From NCBI GenBank assembly GCA_963784675.1, contig CAWASE010000007.1:1-64000 (forward strand): a stretch of DNA of 64,000 nucleotides. The letters are read 5' to 3'. Positions 1 to 10,393 of this stretch are shown here, piece after piece (the stretch's first letter is position 1; each line of letters begins with the position of its first letter). The notes under the pieces are model-generated. The model ran no database searches and was not told the origin of the DNA. It saw nothing but the letters and a program-made list of their open reading frames with translations. Source of the DNA: SCTD01 sp963784675. GTDB lineage: Bacteria; Actinomycetota; Actinomycetes; Mycobacteriales; SCTD01. The translations under genes and the position numbers were made by a program.

Positions 1-34
1 CGTGAGGACCGGCCGTTGTCGTTGGAGGGGTGCG

Positions 35-1305
35 ATGCGGTTCATCGGTGGTGTGACCCAGCAGGAGTACGTGCAGCGGACGCGGGAGTTCGCGGCCGTC
101 GCAGTGCCTCGCGGTGGGGATCGACGTGGGGAAGCGTGAGGCGCTGGCTCTGGTCGCTGACCATCACGGTGAGGTGGTGGGACCTCCGGTGGCGTTCGCG
201 TTGACCGAGCCGGGTGTCGCGTCGCTGGAGCGGGCGGTGCAGAGCGCCTATGCTGTCCCGCCAGGCGCGGTCGGTCCGGGTCGGGATCGAGTCCGCCGGC
301 CACTATCACCGGCCGTTGCTTGCCCGCCTGGCGCCTCTCACGAGGTCGTTGAGCTCAACCCCGGGCAGGTCAAGGCAGCCAGAGAGGCGCAGGGCGCCGC
401 GAAGATCAAGACTGACCTTCGGGACTGCGCGGCGATCGTCGACCTGGTGATCAGCGGGATGGGCTGGAGCCCGCAGCAGCGCGACGCCGCCATGACCTCG
501 CAACTGGCCTGGGTGACGTTGCGGAGCCGCCGGGTCAAGGCGCGCACCGCGCTGGGCAACCAGCTGCTCGGCACGCTGGACCTGGTCTTCCCCGGCCTGG
601 ACGGCTGCTTCGACACGCTGCTGGCCACGCGGATCGGCGCGGTGCTGCTGCACCACCTGTTCGATCCGGACCGGATGCTCGACCTGGGTGCGCCAGGGCT
701 GCAGGCGTTCGTCGCCGAGCACGGCGTCAGGCTCCCCGCGGAGCGAAGGCGACGCAGCTTCGGGCGGCCGAGCAGGCGCTGCGCCTGCCCGCTGCCGAAC
801 GTGCCTGCCGGGCAGCGGTTCTGGCTGCGGATGTCGCGCTGCTGCGACGCGTTGAACGCCGACGTCGCCCGCGCGAGGCGCAGCTGGCTGCGGTTCTGCC
901 CGAGAACACCGGCAGGGGTGCTGCTGAGCCTGCCCGGGGGTGTCGACCGTCCGCGCCTCGGGCTCGGCGCCGCGCTGGGCGACCCCCTCCGGTTCGCCAG
1001 CGCCGAGCAGCCTACCGCGATTGCCGGGATGCACCCGAGCCCTACGACAGCGCCGGACGCGGACCGCGGCCGGCCAGAAGCTCGTCACGCCGCGGCAGCC
1101 CCGAGCTGCGCGCCGCGATGATCGAGCTCGGCCGCAGGGCCTGGCCCAGCGCGACCCGCACTTCGCCGCCTACCGCGCCGCGCTGCTCGGCCGCAGGATG
1201 CCGCCGCTGAAGGCGCAGGTCGCCGTCGGCCACAAGGCGCACCGGCTCGCTTTCGCGCTGATGCGCACGCAGCAGCCCTACGACCCTGACCGCTACGCCC
1301 GCAGC
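35..1305 (+). pseudogene. IS110-family transposase, frameshifted remnant
   Basis: The reading frame near 114 gives GIDVGKREALALVADH, the N-terminal DEDD-type motif of IS110 transposases. Another frame near 270-330 gives GIESAGHYHRPLLARL. The first frame resumes with VVELNPGQVKAAR and IKTDLRDCAAIVDLV (the KTDxxDA element). The C-terminal transposase part appears as LLSLPG near 920, and GRRMPPLKAQVAVGHKAHR near 1190-1250 lies in yet another frame. At least four frame changes are needed to join these blocks, so no intact transposase is encoded as sequenced. IS110 elements usually lack clear inverted repeats and none was seen, so the element ends are unknown. The start at 35 is a guess. Confidence 0.85.
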
Positions 1306-1901
1306 GTTGCGAGCGGAGGTGAGAGGAGGGCACCCGACGCGCCGACACGACGAGCGGCGGGTGGGCCCGTCAGGAAGAACGACCGCGAAGCGGCTTGCCG
1401 GCACGACGTGACCCACCCGCCAGCATTCACGGTCCCGCGCCAGAACTCCACACGCAAGACCCCGCTCGTCACCTGACGGCGCTCGATGGCGGGGGCCCGG
1501 ACCAACGTCGACGGCGCTAAGCAGCGCGACCCGGCTGCCCGGCTGGTCCTGACTGCGGGGCTGGTGGGACGCCCGGGCCCCTCCCAACGAGCGACTGCGA
1601 CCGACTACCTGAGCCGCCGCGGCGAGCCGCGTCATCAGACAGCAGCGCCGGGAACGCCATCACCCTCCGTCAGCAGCGCGGCCTCCAGACGCCGGCTTCG
1701 CCGAGCGTCGCCCCAGCCACGCCCCGAGGCGGGTTGACATCGACCCCAACTACTAGCCGATCTCCCAACAACGGCCCAGGCCCGCGACAAGACGTAGCAG
1801 CGCGGTCACGGTTTAGTCACCCGGAACTACGGCGCGTAACAATCAGCGTCTACTCGGTAGGCGGCACAAGTGCGCATCCATGCCCCGAGAACGAGGAACC
1901 G
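1306..1901. other. Intergenic stretch with no recognisable gene
   Basis: Nothing convincing is encoded here; the open frames resemble no family I know. Just before the next gene, GGAAC at 1823-1827 and CGTC at 1847-1850 could form an extracytoplasmic-sigma-type promoter, but the 19-base spacing is on the long side, so this is only a suggestion. Confidence 0.4.
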
Positions 1902-2603
1902 ATGAAGATCACCCGCGCCCTGCTTGCGTTGACGGCCTGCGCCGCGTCCGCGTCGGCCCTGATGGTCTCGCCCGCTGCGGCGCAGGACGCCTCCCCAAGC
2001 CCGTCACCGATCTCCCGTCCACGACGAAGCCCGCCTGCGGCTACGTGGACTTCACCGTGGACCGGAACCCCATGCAGGAGTGGCGAGACGGTCGCCGTCA
2101 CCGCCACGCGGGTCAACCAGGGCGAGGGCGGACTCGACCGTCCGACTCATCCGCCACGTCCCGGAGCCGGTCGCGGAGGTCCGCTCCGACACGAGCAGGG
2201 AGACCGTGGTGACCTGGCCACTGCGCCTGGGGGAGAGCCACCGGTTCCTCGCTGAGTCGGTCGTCCAGAACACCGACAAGTGCGTCCCGCTGGGCCGCCC
2301 GAGTGGCCGCTTCCTCCAGGTGGGCATCCAGCCCATCGTCTCCATCGCCGCCACCCGCAACTCCACGCGCGACTACACCTTCACCGGGCGCGTCCAGCCC
2401 GCGAAGGGCCAGACCGTGACGCTCTACCGCCACGAGGGCACGCGGCGGATCATTACCGCCCAGTCCGTCGTGGCCAGCAACGGCACCTACCGCATCGACC
2501 GGCGCTTCACCGGCTCTGGCCAGTTCGGCTTCTGGTCGCTGTGGCGGCATCCTCCGCTCACCTCGCAGGGTCCAGCGTCGTGCGCCCCACGGTCATCCAC
2601 TAG
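1902..2603 (+). pseudogene. Secreted protein of unknown function, several frameshifts
   Basis: The start ATG at 1902 is followed by a clear signal peptide (MKITRALLALTACAASASAL...SPAAAQD). The mature part must be assembled from different frames: PKPVTDLPSTTKPACGYVDF and DRNPMQEWRDG, then GETVAVTATRVNQGEGGLD, then a long block through RETVVTWPLRLGESH, TDKCVPLGRPSGRF, TFTGRVQPAKGQTVTLYRH and GTYRIDRRFTGSGQFGFWS, ending with SSVVRPTVIH. The restored protein would be about 230 residues, with Ig-like beta-strand character in its second half; similar 'GRVxPxxGxxVTLYR' segments occur in exported actinobacterial proteins. No enzyme motif is visible. Four or so single-base changes break it, so it is either a pseudogene or a badly called gene. 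Confidence 0.6.
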
Positions 2604-2793
2604 GCGCGGACGATGGATAGCGGTAGGTGCCGTTCCCGGTTGTGTGGCCTCTGGCAGAAGGACCCGTGACGACCCCGCTGGCGCGGACGCGGCAGGTGAT
2701 GCCACCCACCACGGTGGGACCAGGTGCGCTTCGCCGACGGGTACCTCCTCCGGAGTTCAGGCGGGCACCCGAGGGTCCAGACAGGTTCGGTGG

Positions 2794-5700
2794 TTAGGCG
2801 GCGCCTGCCATAGCCTCGCTGACCAGCCGGGAGAGTTCCGGCCCGAAGTCGTCGCTGGAGTCGGCATCGAACGTCTTAGAAGCGAATTCGCCGTCGTCGC
2901 AGCCGCCCGAGAATTGCCGGCTTGCACCTCCGCGCTCAGCAGGTCGCGCCAAGCCAACTCGTTGTAGCGGTCCATGAGCAGCGCCGAACGGGCGACGTCG
3001 CGAGCCTCCAGCCAGCGCTCGTCCGACATGAGCACCGTGGCAAGTTGGTGCGCGGCAGCGGCGACAGCAGGTGGGATGTCGTGCTCAAGGTAGGCTCTCC
3101 GCCAGCCATGCGTACCGGTGCGGCGGCGTGCCCGGTGAACGGGACGCCACGTACGAGGGCCATCGCTGCGGCTAGGTCACGTTCGCGGCTTGCCTCGTCG
3201 GCGCCGGCCGCTCGGGCGACGAGCCGCTGGAACAGGTCCCAGTCGACCAGCGCGGGCGAGGAGAGAACTAATTGCGCTCTGGGTAACTCGGGGGAAGCAG
3301 CAGGTTCGAGTCCGGGCCCGTCGCCGAGCCAGCGTCGGCTCTGGCGAGAGCCTCGTGACGAGTCGACGGTCGTATGGCCCGGGTTGGCCACAGCGCCATG
3401 TCGAGGGCCTCGGCGGAGACGCCTCGCGGGTGTAGGGCCAGATAGGTGACGAGCTGGGTCAGCAGAGGCCCGCGATCACTGGGGACTGGCTGACCGACTC
3501 GGACCTCTACCGGCCCGAGGATGCCGAGCCGGACCACGCCGGCGGCGCTGTCGTCGTTCCACGCCGCGAGATCACGGTCCAGCTGCTCATGAGCCGTAAC
3601 CGCCTCCGGCGCTACCGCCCCCTTCGCGACCTGCACCAGAGGCACGGCGTGACTGCCGACTCCTCGCCCTGGACAGTCCTCAGCGCCGTCCCGGCCAACA
3701 CATCGACCTGGGCATCCGCACTGTCGCGACGTCCTCCGGCGGCGTCGGCTGATCGTCCTCGGTTCCACTGTCGAGCACTTCATGGTCGTCCGCGCCCACC
3801 AGTTCGACGAGCGCGGCGGTTGCCTCGCCGACAGGCCTCCTGCCTCGATGCAGGAGACGGTGAGGCCGTCGAGGACCTCGCCGCGCAGCGTGAGCTGGCG
3901 GGCTGCGGCGGCCCGATGAGGCCGCGCAGACCACGGCCACCCCAGTCCGTTGCCGTCCATGAGCAACCGCGAGTAACCGTACCTCGAGGTGCGTCGGTGG
4001 CTGGTCGGGCAAGCAGGACCACCAAGCGCCGGGAGTCGGTTCCGCGCTCGGCGGGAACCGGCTCGCAAGGACGGGCCTGCTCGCCCCGTACGTGCGCCTC
4101 GAGGCGGTGGACCAGAGCTTCGTCGAGCTGGTCCTGGTGCTCGAGCCTTTCGCGGTTGAGTGCGACGAGGTCCGGTGCCAGCCCGACCAGGTGGACCTGC
4201 ACGGCGTCGGCCCACGGCGCAACGGCCAGCTCCGCGGCGATGCGAGCGAGCAGCGCGCGGGCGGCTTCGGGTGGACCTGCGATGCCGCCCGAGCCAAGTG
4301 CTTCGAGGTCGGCCAGGACGAGGGTGTCGCCGTCCTGGCCTACCGGGACGAGGCTCGGGAAGGCGGATGCTCCTCCTTGCTCCGGCAGGTCACCGGAGGC
4401 GACCGACCAGGTCAGTCCGTCCGGCGAGGCTGTGAACGGCGCGGGCGCGGGCCCAGCTGGACGCTGAAGCGTGAGGTCGAGGCGGTGTCCGAGCAGGCGG
4501 GCTCCGGAGATGTCTGGGGTCTGCTGGACGCCGGCGTGGTCGCCTGGTGCTGGAAGCGCGCGTAGGGCCCGGTTCACCAGGTCCATGTCGTCGGGTTCGG
4601 CAAGGACGCGCAGCGCCACCTCTGTCGCCTTGATCGCGCGCTGGGACGTCGTGGCCGGTCTGCGCCAGCGTCGTGGCCGCGCTGTCGTCGCCGCTCGACG
4701 ACGGAGTAGCGCGAGCGCGCCTGCCGCCAGCAGGCCTGCGCCCGCAAGTCCCCAAGGCGGTGGCAGAAGCGGATCGTCCTCCGATGCGTCTGTCGGCGCG
4801 TCGTCCGCACCGGTTCCAGCCCCCACCGCTTCCGGGCTGGGCGACGGGCATGGCTGTCGACGAAGCCGCTTCCGGCGCCGCCTGCGGGAGCGGTGCGGAC
4901 GTCACCGCCGCAGCGGGGACGATCGGAGCAGGCGTCGGCGTTGCGGCTCGGTCAGGCGATCGAGGCGTCGCTTCGGCCGTGGCGGGTTGTGGCGCAGGTG
5001 GTTCGTCCGTGGGGGGCGGCTGCACACGCTTCGTCGGCTCGAGACCTGTTGCGTCGGCCGGCATGAGCAGGTGCCAGCCGGGACGGATCCAGTGCGGGTC
5101 GGTGAGACATCCACCGTCGGGCTGAGGTCGACCGTGGTTGAGGTCGGCGATCTCACGCCACCTCAGCGGGTCGCCCAGGTAGTGGGCAGCGATGGACCAG
5201 AGGCTGTCCCGGTGCCCGTCCGCAGGCGCCGCGACGATGTACACCTGCTGCGATGCGGCGGCAACCGGGGACGCCACCAGGCGCACGGTAGGCGCAGGCT
5301 CGCTCGAAGGCGGCGCCTCGGCCGCTGGTATCCATCCCCCGATCTGCGGGGCCGGCATGGCGAACGCCACCGGCGCTGCAGCCAGCGTCATCGGCGCTGC
5401 GGGGGCCAGGATCGCCACCGCGGCGACCAGCCGCGCCGCTACCTGCTGGACGCTTCCGACTCCCGGCAGGCTGATCGACGGCCGACCGCGCAGCATCGCC
5501 GCGGTTTCGACCAGCACGCTGACCGTGAAGGCGAACCATGCCGCCCAGGCAATCGTCTGCAGGACGGCCACGGCCAGGACACCGTCGTCCGGCTGGGTGA
5601 GTGCCCGGCCGATGCCCGCGAGCGTCGGGACGTCCGCCGGCCAGGGCGGTCCTGAGGCGACGAGGAGAAGCGCCGGTAGTCCGACGATGACCGCCAGCAG

Positions 5701-5814
5701 GGCGACGGCCGCGAACAGCGCCTGCGCAGGAGCCTTCCGCGACGACGCCGAGCTCGCTGCGTGGCGACGGACGCGCTTGGCCGTCACTCGTCGCGTGGTG
5801 AGCTGGTCGGTCAT
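2794..5814 (-). pseudogene. Membrane-anchored LysM-BTAD transcriptional regulator of the Tad operon, multiply frameshifted
   Basis: The ATG at 5814 overlaps the stop of the TadG-like gene. In translation order there are three hydrophobic segments (about residues 35-55, 88-110 and 125-150), a LysM domain (VYIVAAPADGHRDSLWSIA...WHLLMPAD), a Pro/Ala-rich stretch and another membrane segment (GLAGAGLLAAGALALL). A long middle domain contains YGYSRLLMDG and LTLRGEVLDGLTVS. A winged helix follows (RLGILGPVEVRVG, YLALHPRGVSAEALDMALWP), and then a BTAD/TPR tail (LDRYNELAWRDL-like) ending DFGPELSRLVSEAMAGAA at 2794. This architecture is known from actinobacterial tad clusters. Seven or eight frame changes split it, roughly at 4830, 3990, 3830, 3700, 3360, 3100, 3050 and 2880. 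If intact it would be about 1000 residues and would link the envelope to transcription. Domain identity is clear; integrity is doubtful. Confidence 0.8.
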
Positions 5815-6242
5815 GGTCCTGCCTCCGAGACGCCGTCGAGCAGGCGGGCCCGCCCGGTGCCGGTGAGGGTGAAGGTGCGGATCCCGATGACGCCGAGCAC
5901 CTTGGTCGGCTGCTGGGCGGTCAGGCGCACGGTGATGTCGCGTCCGGTGACGGTGACCTGGCCGTCGGGGTAGCCGGCGGTGCCCAGGAACCGCAGTGCT
6001 GCGGTACGCGCGGCACCGGCATCCAGGCGGGCCGTCCCGGTGGCGCGCAGCGTCGAGAGGTCGACGGCTTGGGCTCCCGCGCGGGCGGCCTGCTCCGCTT
6101 CGTTGTCGACGCGCCGTTGGCCGGTGAGCTTGGCGCTGCCGTCCAGAACCAGTCCGGCGACGAGCAGTAGTGCGAAGGCGAGCACGACCGCGAATAGCGT
6201 CACCGACCCGCGATCGTCCCGGGGATGCCTGAAGTCCCTCAT
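5811..6242 (-). CDS. TadG-like pilus assembly protein
   Basis: This 143-residue protein carries the Tad pseudopilin signature RDDRGSVTLFAVVLAFALLLVAGLVLDGSAKL near its N-terminus: a Gly-Ser-Val-Thr-Leu processing-like site followed by one membrane helix. After the helix comes EAEQAARAGAQAVDLSTLR, typical of TadE/TadG proteins, then a soluble beta-rich region. It overlaps its neighbours on both sides by four bases (ATGA), which argues for translational coupling in the Tad operon. It is probably a minor pilin or assembly factor in the membrane. The frame is intact. Confidence 0.85.
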   Translation of the reverse strand: MRDFRHPRDDRGSVTLFAVVLAFALLLVAGLVLDGSAKLTGQRRVDNEAEQAARAGAQAVDLSTLRATGTARLDAGAARTAALRFLGTAGYPDGQVTVTGRDITVRLTAQQPTKVLGVIGIRTFTLTGTGRARLLDGVSEAGP

Positions 6243-6672
6243 CCGCTGCTCCGGGTCGTGTAGGTGTCGAGGACTGCGGTGTAGTGCGCCCGCAGGATGC
6301 GGTTGCCGGGCAGCCCCGGTAGGGCCAGGTCGGCCAGCTCCACGCCGCAGGCCACGTCGACCCGGACCGCCGCGGGTGCGCCGGGCGGTGCGTCCCAGCC
6401 GCCAGTGACAGTGACGGTGAGCCCGCTACAGGCGTGGTCGCCCGCGCCCAGGAACCCGGCGGCGGCGGTTCGGGCCGCCCGCTGGCCGTCGGTTGCGCTG
6501 CATCTGGAGAGAAGCGGCGCGGGCCGCTTCGCGGGCTGCTTCGTCGACCTGTTGCCTGGCGCCGGTGATCCTCGCGCCGGCGATGACTGCCAGCAGCAGC
6601 GCGATGATCGCCGGTGTGATCGCGACGAGCCTCGAGCGTCGCCGAGCCCCGGTCGGTCTCGGCGGCCTTCAT
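6239..6672 (-). CDS. TadE-like pseudopilin, frameshifted
   Basis: The protein starts MKAAETDRGSATLE at 6672, overlapping the stop of the preceding gene. A one-base change near 6629 is needed to continue into the hydrophobic helix LVAITPAIIALLLAVIAGAR, followed by QQVDEAAREAARAASLQ. A second change near 6500 restores the frame for RAARTAAAGFLGAGDHAC and the tail ending TTRSSG. The restored protein is about 143 residues, a usual TadE size. The helix-plus-EAAREAARAAS pattern identifies the family. Both breaks could be consensus errors. Confidence 0.75.
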
Positions 6673-7055
6673 GACCGCACGCGGAAGATCTCGACGGGTC
6701 CGGTGGCCGAGACCGACACCGTCGGGTGGACGCCGGGCAGCAGCGACAGTGACCGTCCGGTGACCTCGACCCGCGCGTCGGTCGCGGAGCGGGTCGAGCG
6801 GACGCGGGTGTCGACCAGCAGCCCGTCACCGACCTCGGTCAGAAACCGCTCGGCGCGCTGCCGCCCTTCCGCAGCCGTGCCGTCGTAGACGCGAGCGGTG
6901 CGGAGTCCTTCCGCTGCTGCCGCGCGCGCGACCGAGCGGGCGTGGGCGAGCAGCCCGGCCTGGACGACGAGCAGCAGCAGCGCCAGGACCGCCGGGAAGA
7001 CGACGGCAAGGTCCAGCGTCGCCGATCCCCGGTCGTTGGTGCGAGCGGGCGTCAC
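6669..7055 (-). CDS. TadE-like pseudopilin
   Basis: The GTG start at 7055 yields a 128-residue protein. DRGSATLDLAVVFPAVLALLLL is the Tad pseudopilin pattern, with a short basic leader, a cleavage-like Gly-Ser and one membrane helix. ARAAAAEGLRTAR follows, then a soluble domain with VEVTGRSLSLLPG. It lies four bases after the pilin gene and overlaps the next TadE gene. It is intact and is probably a minor pilin of the Flp pilus. Confidence 0.85.
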   Translation of the reverse strand: MTPARTNDRGSATLDLAVVFPAVLALLLLVVQAGLLAHARSVARAAAAEGLRTARVYDGTAAEGRQRAERFLTEVGDGLLVDTRVRSTRSATDARVEVTGRSLSLLPGVHPTVSVSATGPVEIFRVRS

Positions 7056-7058
7056 CGG

Positions 7059-7247
7059 CTACTGCAGCTTGTTGGTGTACTTCACGACGACGGTGGCGAT
7101 GACCGCCACAGCCGCGATGGCGATGGCCAGCAGGCCGGCGGCGAGGGCGACCTGCTCCAGGGTGACGGAGCCGCGGTCGTCGCGAAGCTGCGCGCGGCGG
7201 TCGACGAGCAGGCCCAGCAGGGTGGTGAGGAAGGTGAGCTCGGACAT
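7059..7247 (-). CDS. Flp-type pilin-like protein
   Basis: This is a 62-residue protein with an AAGGA ribosome site ahead of ATG 7247. The leader is hydrophilic and basic (RRAQLRDDRGSVTLEQ), followed by one long helix (VALAAGLLAIAIAAVAVIATVVV) and a short tail KYTNKLQ. The size, the Gly-Ser site and the glutamate at position +5 of the presumed mature protein fit a class III (type IVb) prepilin, the major subunit of Flp pili. It sits between tadC and the tadE genes. No prepilin peptidase gene is seen in the operon, so processing would need one elsewhere. Confidence 0.75.
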   Translation of the reverse strand: MSELTFLTTLLGLLVDRRAQLRDDRGSVTLEQVALAAGLLAIAIAAVAVIATVVVKYTNKLQ

Positions 7248-7263
7248 CGTGGGTCCTTTCGGG

Positions 7264-8133
7264 TCAGGACAGCACTCGGGCGAGTGCCGGGTAGCAGACG
7301 AGCAGCAGGAAGGCGAAGCCGAGCAGGACGGCGGGCAGCGTCATGCGTTCGGAGGCGGCGTTGGCGGCGGCTTCGGCGTCGGACAGCGCCCGGGCGCGCA
7401 TGGCGGCTGCTTTGGCGACGAGCGTGCCGTAGACGGCGGCGCCGTCGTCGCCGGCCATGGCGACGATGTCGGCGAGGTCGCGCAGCTCGGTGACGCCGAC
7501 CTGCTCGGCGAGCTCGGTCAGCGCGATCCACGGAGCGGTCCCGGCGAGCTGGCTGCGTCGCAGGGTGTCGCCCAGCACCAGGAAGGTCCGGCTCCCGCCG
7601 ACCGATGCCGCGCGATGCAGCGCGTCGGCGGGGCCACCGTCGGCAGCGCGTTCCAGCGCGACGAGGTCCAGGTAGGCGCCGATGTCGCGTCGGAACGCTG
7701 ACCGCAGATCTTCGGCCTCACCGCGCAGGACGAGGTCGGGGGCGAGGAAGAACAGTCCGGCGAGCGCCAACGAGGCGAAGACCGGGACGACGAAGGGCAC
7801 CCCGACTCCGGCCAGCGCAAGCAGCGTGGACAGGACCGCAGGGAGCGCCAGGCCGTAGCCGCCCATCAGCGCCTTGCGCAGGGCGTGCTGCTCGGCGCTC
7901 CGTCCGACGACAGCGAGGTCTGCGGTCGGAGGTGTCAGCCGACCGGGCCGGAACAGCCAGCCGGCGAGGACCGAACCCGCCGTCCGGTCCTGCGGCGACG
8001 CGAGGGGACTTCCGTCGAGCCGGGCCAGCGTCGTGGCCAGATCGGGGCGGCCGGGGGCGAGACCCGCGACGATCAGCGTGGCGCCGAGTCCGGTCGTGGT
8101 GCCGGCCAGCGCCGCCCACTGCAGGGCCGTCAC
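7264..8133 (-). CDS. tadC: TadC, type II secretion F-like membrane protein
   Basis: The GTG at 8133 overlaps the stop of tadB, which fixes the start. The 289-residue protein has an N-terminal membrane helix (WAALAGTTTGLGATLIVAG), a pair of helices in the middle (GYGLALPAVLSTLLALAGVGV and a second following it), a cytoplasmic T2SSF domain (FRRDIGAYLDLVALERAADGG, AGDDGAAVYGTL, ALSDAEAAANAASERM), and a last helix near the C-terminus. TadC and TadB form the inner-membrane platform on which the TadA ATPase acts. The frame is intact. Confidence 0.88.
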   Translation of the reverse strand: MTALQWAALAGTTTGLGATLIVAGLAPGRPDLATTLARLDGSPLASPQDRTAGSVLAGWLFRPGRLTPPTADLAVVGRSAEQHALRKALMGGYGLALPAVLSTLLALAGVGVPFVVPVFASLALAGLFFLAPDLVLRGEAEDLRSAFRRDIGAYLDLVALERAADGGPADALHRAASVGGSRTFLVLGDTLRRSQLAGTAPWIALTELAEQVGVTELRDLADIVAMAGDDGAAVYGTLVAKAAAMRARALSDAEAAANAASERMTLPAVLLGFAFLLLVCYPALARVLS

Positions 8134-8976
8134 GGGACGACCTCGGTGCGGGGCAGGAACCTGGGGACCGGGTCGGGGTTGGTCAGGCGGTGCATCCACG
8201 CGAAGGCACCGGTGAACAAGGCGCCGATCAGGCCCAGGACGACCTGCCCGGCGGCGGTGCCGAACGGGGCGACGTAGGCGCGGTCCAGGACGAAGAGAGC
8301 CAGCGCGACGGTGACGGTGATGCCGGTGACCCAGCGGGCCGTCGTGCGGGGCGCGGCCCGGTCGGCCTCCACGGCGCGGCGCATGACGATCTCCTGGTCC
8401 ACCGTCTGCGCGAGGCCTGTCAGGGTCCGGGCGAGACCGCGACCGCGGCGTTCGGCGGCGAGCAGCAGCGCGGCGACGACGAGGTCGCCGGTCGGGTCGT
8501 CGAGCTCGTCGGCGAACGTGCGGAGCGCGTCAGCGAGCGGGCGGCGGGCGCGTAGCCGTGCCGACGAGGCGTCCGACCTCGGCGGACAGCGCGGCGGGGA
8601 CGGTGCGCTGGCTCGCCTGCAGGGCCTGCTCGAGTCCGGTGCCGGCGGTCAGGACATCGGCCAGGCGCCGGGTCCAGTCGGCCAACGCCTCCAGCCGGGC
8701 CAGCCGCGCCTGGGCGGATCGGCCGCCGCCGAGCAGCCGCGGCAGCCCGACGGCGGCAACGGCTGCCAGCAACGCGGCGACGACCCACCCGGTGATGAGC
8801 AGAACGGCTACAGCGGCGATGCCCGGCGCCGCCAGTCGCCGTAGTCGTGGCGCAGCGACGACCCGGGAGCGTGGAGCACGCGGCGTTGCCGGCTCGGTCG
8901 TCCCGCGCACGCCTGCGACGACGAGCAGCAGCCCGAGGGCGGCGGTGGCTCCGGCCATGGCCGCCAGTGCGCTCAC
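8130..8976 (-). CDS. tadB: TadB, type II secretion F-like membrane protein, one frameshift
   Basis: The GTG at 8976 overlaps the tadA stop by four bases. The first half reads MAGATAALGLLLVVAGV, then a second helix (AAVAVLLITGWVVAALLAAVAA) and the T2SSF part LADWTRRLADVLTAGTGLEQAL. Near 8550 the frame must shift to continue with RARRPLADALRTFADELDD, GDLVVAALLLAAERRGRGLA and two C-terminal helices, ending at 8130. The restored length is about 280 residues, normal for TadB. Only one base is off, in a GC-rich stretch, so the gene is probably intact in the organism. Confidence 0.85.
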
Positions 8977-10393
8977 GGCCGCACTCCGACCGGGTGCGTG
9001 TTCCACCAGCCGTCGGTGCGTTCCAGCAGCCTCGGGTCGAAGCCGAGCGCGATGAGCTCCGGCAGGCACGACGGGGCCGTCGCCGGGACCGCCCGGCCGT
9101 CGGGGCCGGGGCGGAACAGCTCGTTGCGGGAGACGCGTCCGCCTTCACCGATGCCGGTGACCTCCAGGACGCTGGAGACGTAGCGGCGTGGCAGCGAGCC
9201 GTCGCCGGCGTCGTCGTGGCGGACGTGCACGACGAGGTCGACGGCGTCGGCGGCGAGCAGCCAGGTGGCCTCGGCGGGCAGGTGGCGGCCGGACGCCAGG
9301 CCGATGGCTGCCATCCGGTTGAAGGCGGCGTGCGCGGAGTTGGCGTGCAGCGAGCAGAAGCTGCCGTCGTTGCCCGAGCCCATGGCCACGAGCATCGGCA
9401 ACAGCTCCTCGCCGCGGACCTCGCCGACGATGATCCGGGAGGGGTTCATGCGCAGCGCGTGGGTGACGAGGTCGGCAAGCTCGACGGCGCCGGCGCCTTC
9501 GGCGTTGGCCTCGCGCGCCTCCAGGCAAATGACCTGGTCGTGCCGGTCGGGCAGCCGGTCGAGCGCGAGCTCGTACTCCTTCTCTATCACGACGATCTTG
9601 TCCTGCGGTGCGACCTCGTTCGCCAGCGCGCGCAGCAGCGTCGTCTTGCCGGCGTTCACCCCGCCGGTGACGACGATGTTCTTGCGGGCGCGGACCGCCG
9701 CCCGCAGGAACCCCAGCAGTGCGAGGTCGACGCTGCCGAGTTCGTGCAGGTCGTCCAGGGTGACGTCGACGAGCCGGTGCCGGCGGACCGTCAGACCCGG
9801 GCGCGGGCTGACGCCCATCCACGCCGCCAGGCGGGCACCGTCGGGCAGGCGCAGGTTCAGCAGCGGGCGGGCTGCGGAGAACTCGCGGGCGCTCTGGCCG
9901 AGGTAGGCGGCGAAGCCCTGGAGCATCTCGACCAGGTCGGCGTCGCTGTCGGCGACCGGGTCGACCCGCAGGCGGCGCCCGTCGGCGTAGGTGACCCAGA
10001 CGTCGTCGCAGCCGTTGACGTCGACGTTCTCGACCCCCGGGTCGGACACCCACCGGTCCAGCCGCCCGAGACCGAACAGGTCGGCGAAGACCGCCGTCGC
10101 GAGCCGCTCCTCGGCCGCCGGTCCCGGACCCGGCTCCCGGATCGGGCGAGTTCGGTCACCCAGGCGGTGACCTCGTCGTCTATCAGGGCCCGGCCCAGCA
10201 TGCGCTGGTCGTCGGCGGCGACCTCGCCGCGTCGCTCCCGCAGCGCCGCCAGTTCGTCGGACAGACGGTCGGCGACGGCGCGGCGAAGGCGTCGGACGAT
10301 CGCGTAGTCAGGCGGCGTCGTGTCGACAGCGAACGGGAGCGCCGTGGGGCCGGTGAGCGTCTGGACGGGCGCGGTGATCGGCTGTGCGGTCAT
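8973..10393 (-). CDS. tadA: TadA/CpaF pilus assembly ATPase, one frameshift
   Basis: The start ATG 10393 overlaps the tadZ stop. The N-terminal helical domain (DYAIVRRLRRAVADRLSDEL) runs to about 10130, where a one-base shift is needed to continue AEERLATAVFADLFGLGRLD into the intact ATPase part. This part shows VENVDVNGCDDVWV, Walker A GGVNAGKTTLLRAL, Walker B/His-box ALRMNPSRIIVGEVRGEE, and SFCSLHANSAHAAFNRM. It is the cytoplasmic hexameric motor for Flp pilus assembly. The restored length is about 470 residues, usual for the family. The break lies in a run of GC repeats. Confidence 0.9.

Noticed and set aside
4390..6672. One 760-codon open frame on the minus strand
   Set aside because: It joins the start of the TadE-like gene, the antisense-type frame of TadG and part of the LysM-BTAD gene by frame changes; it is not a single protein.
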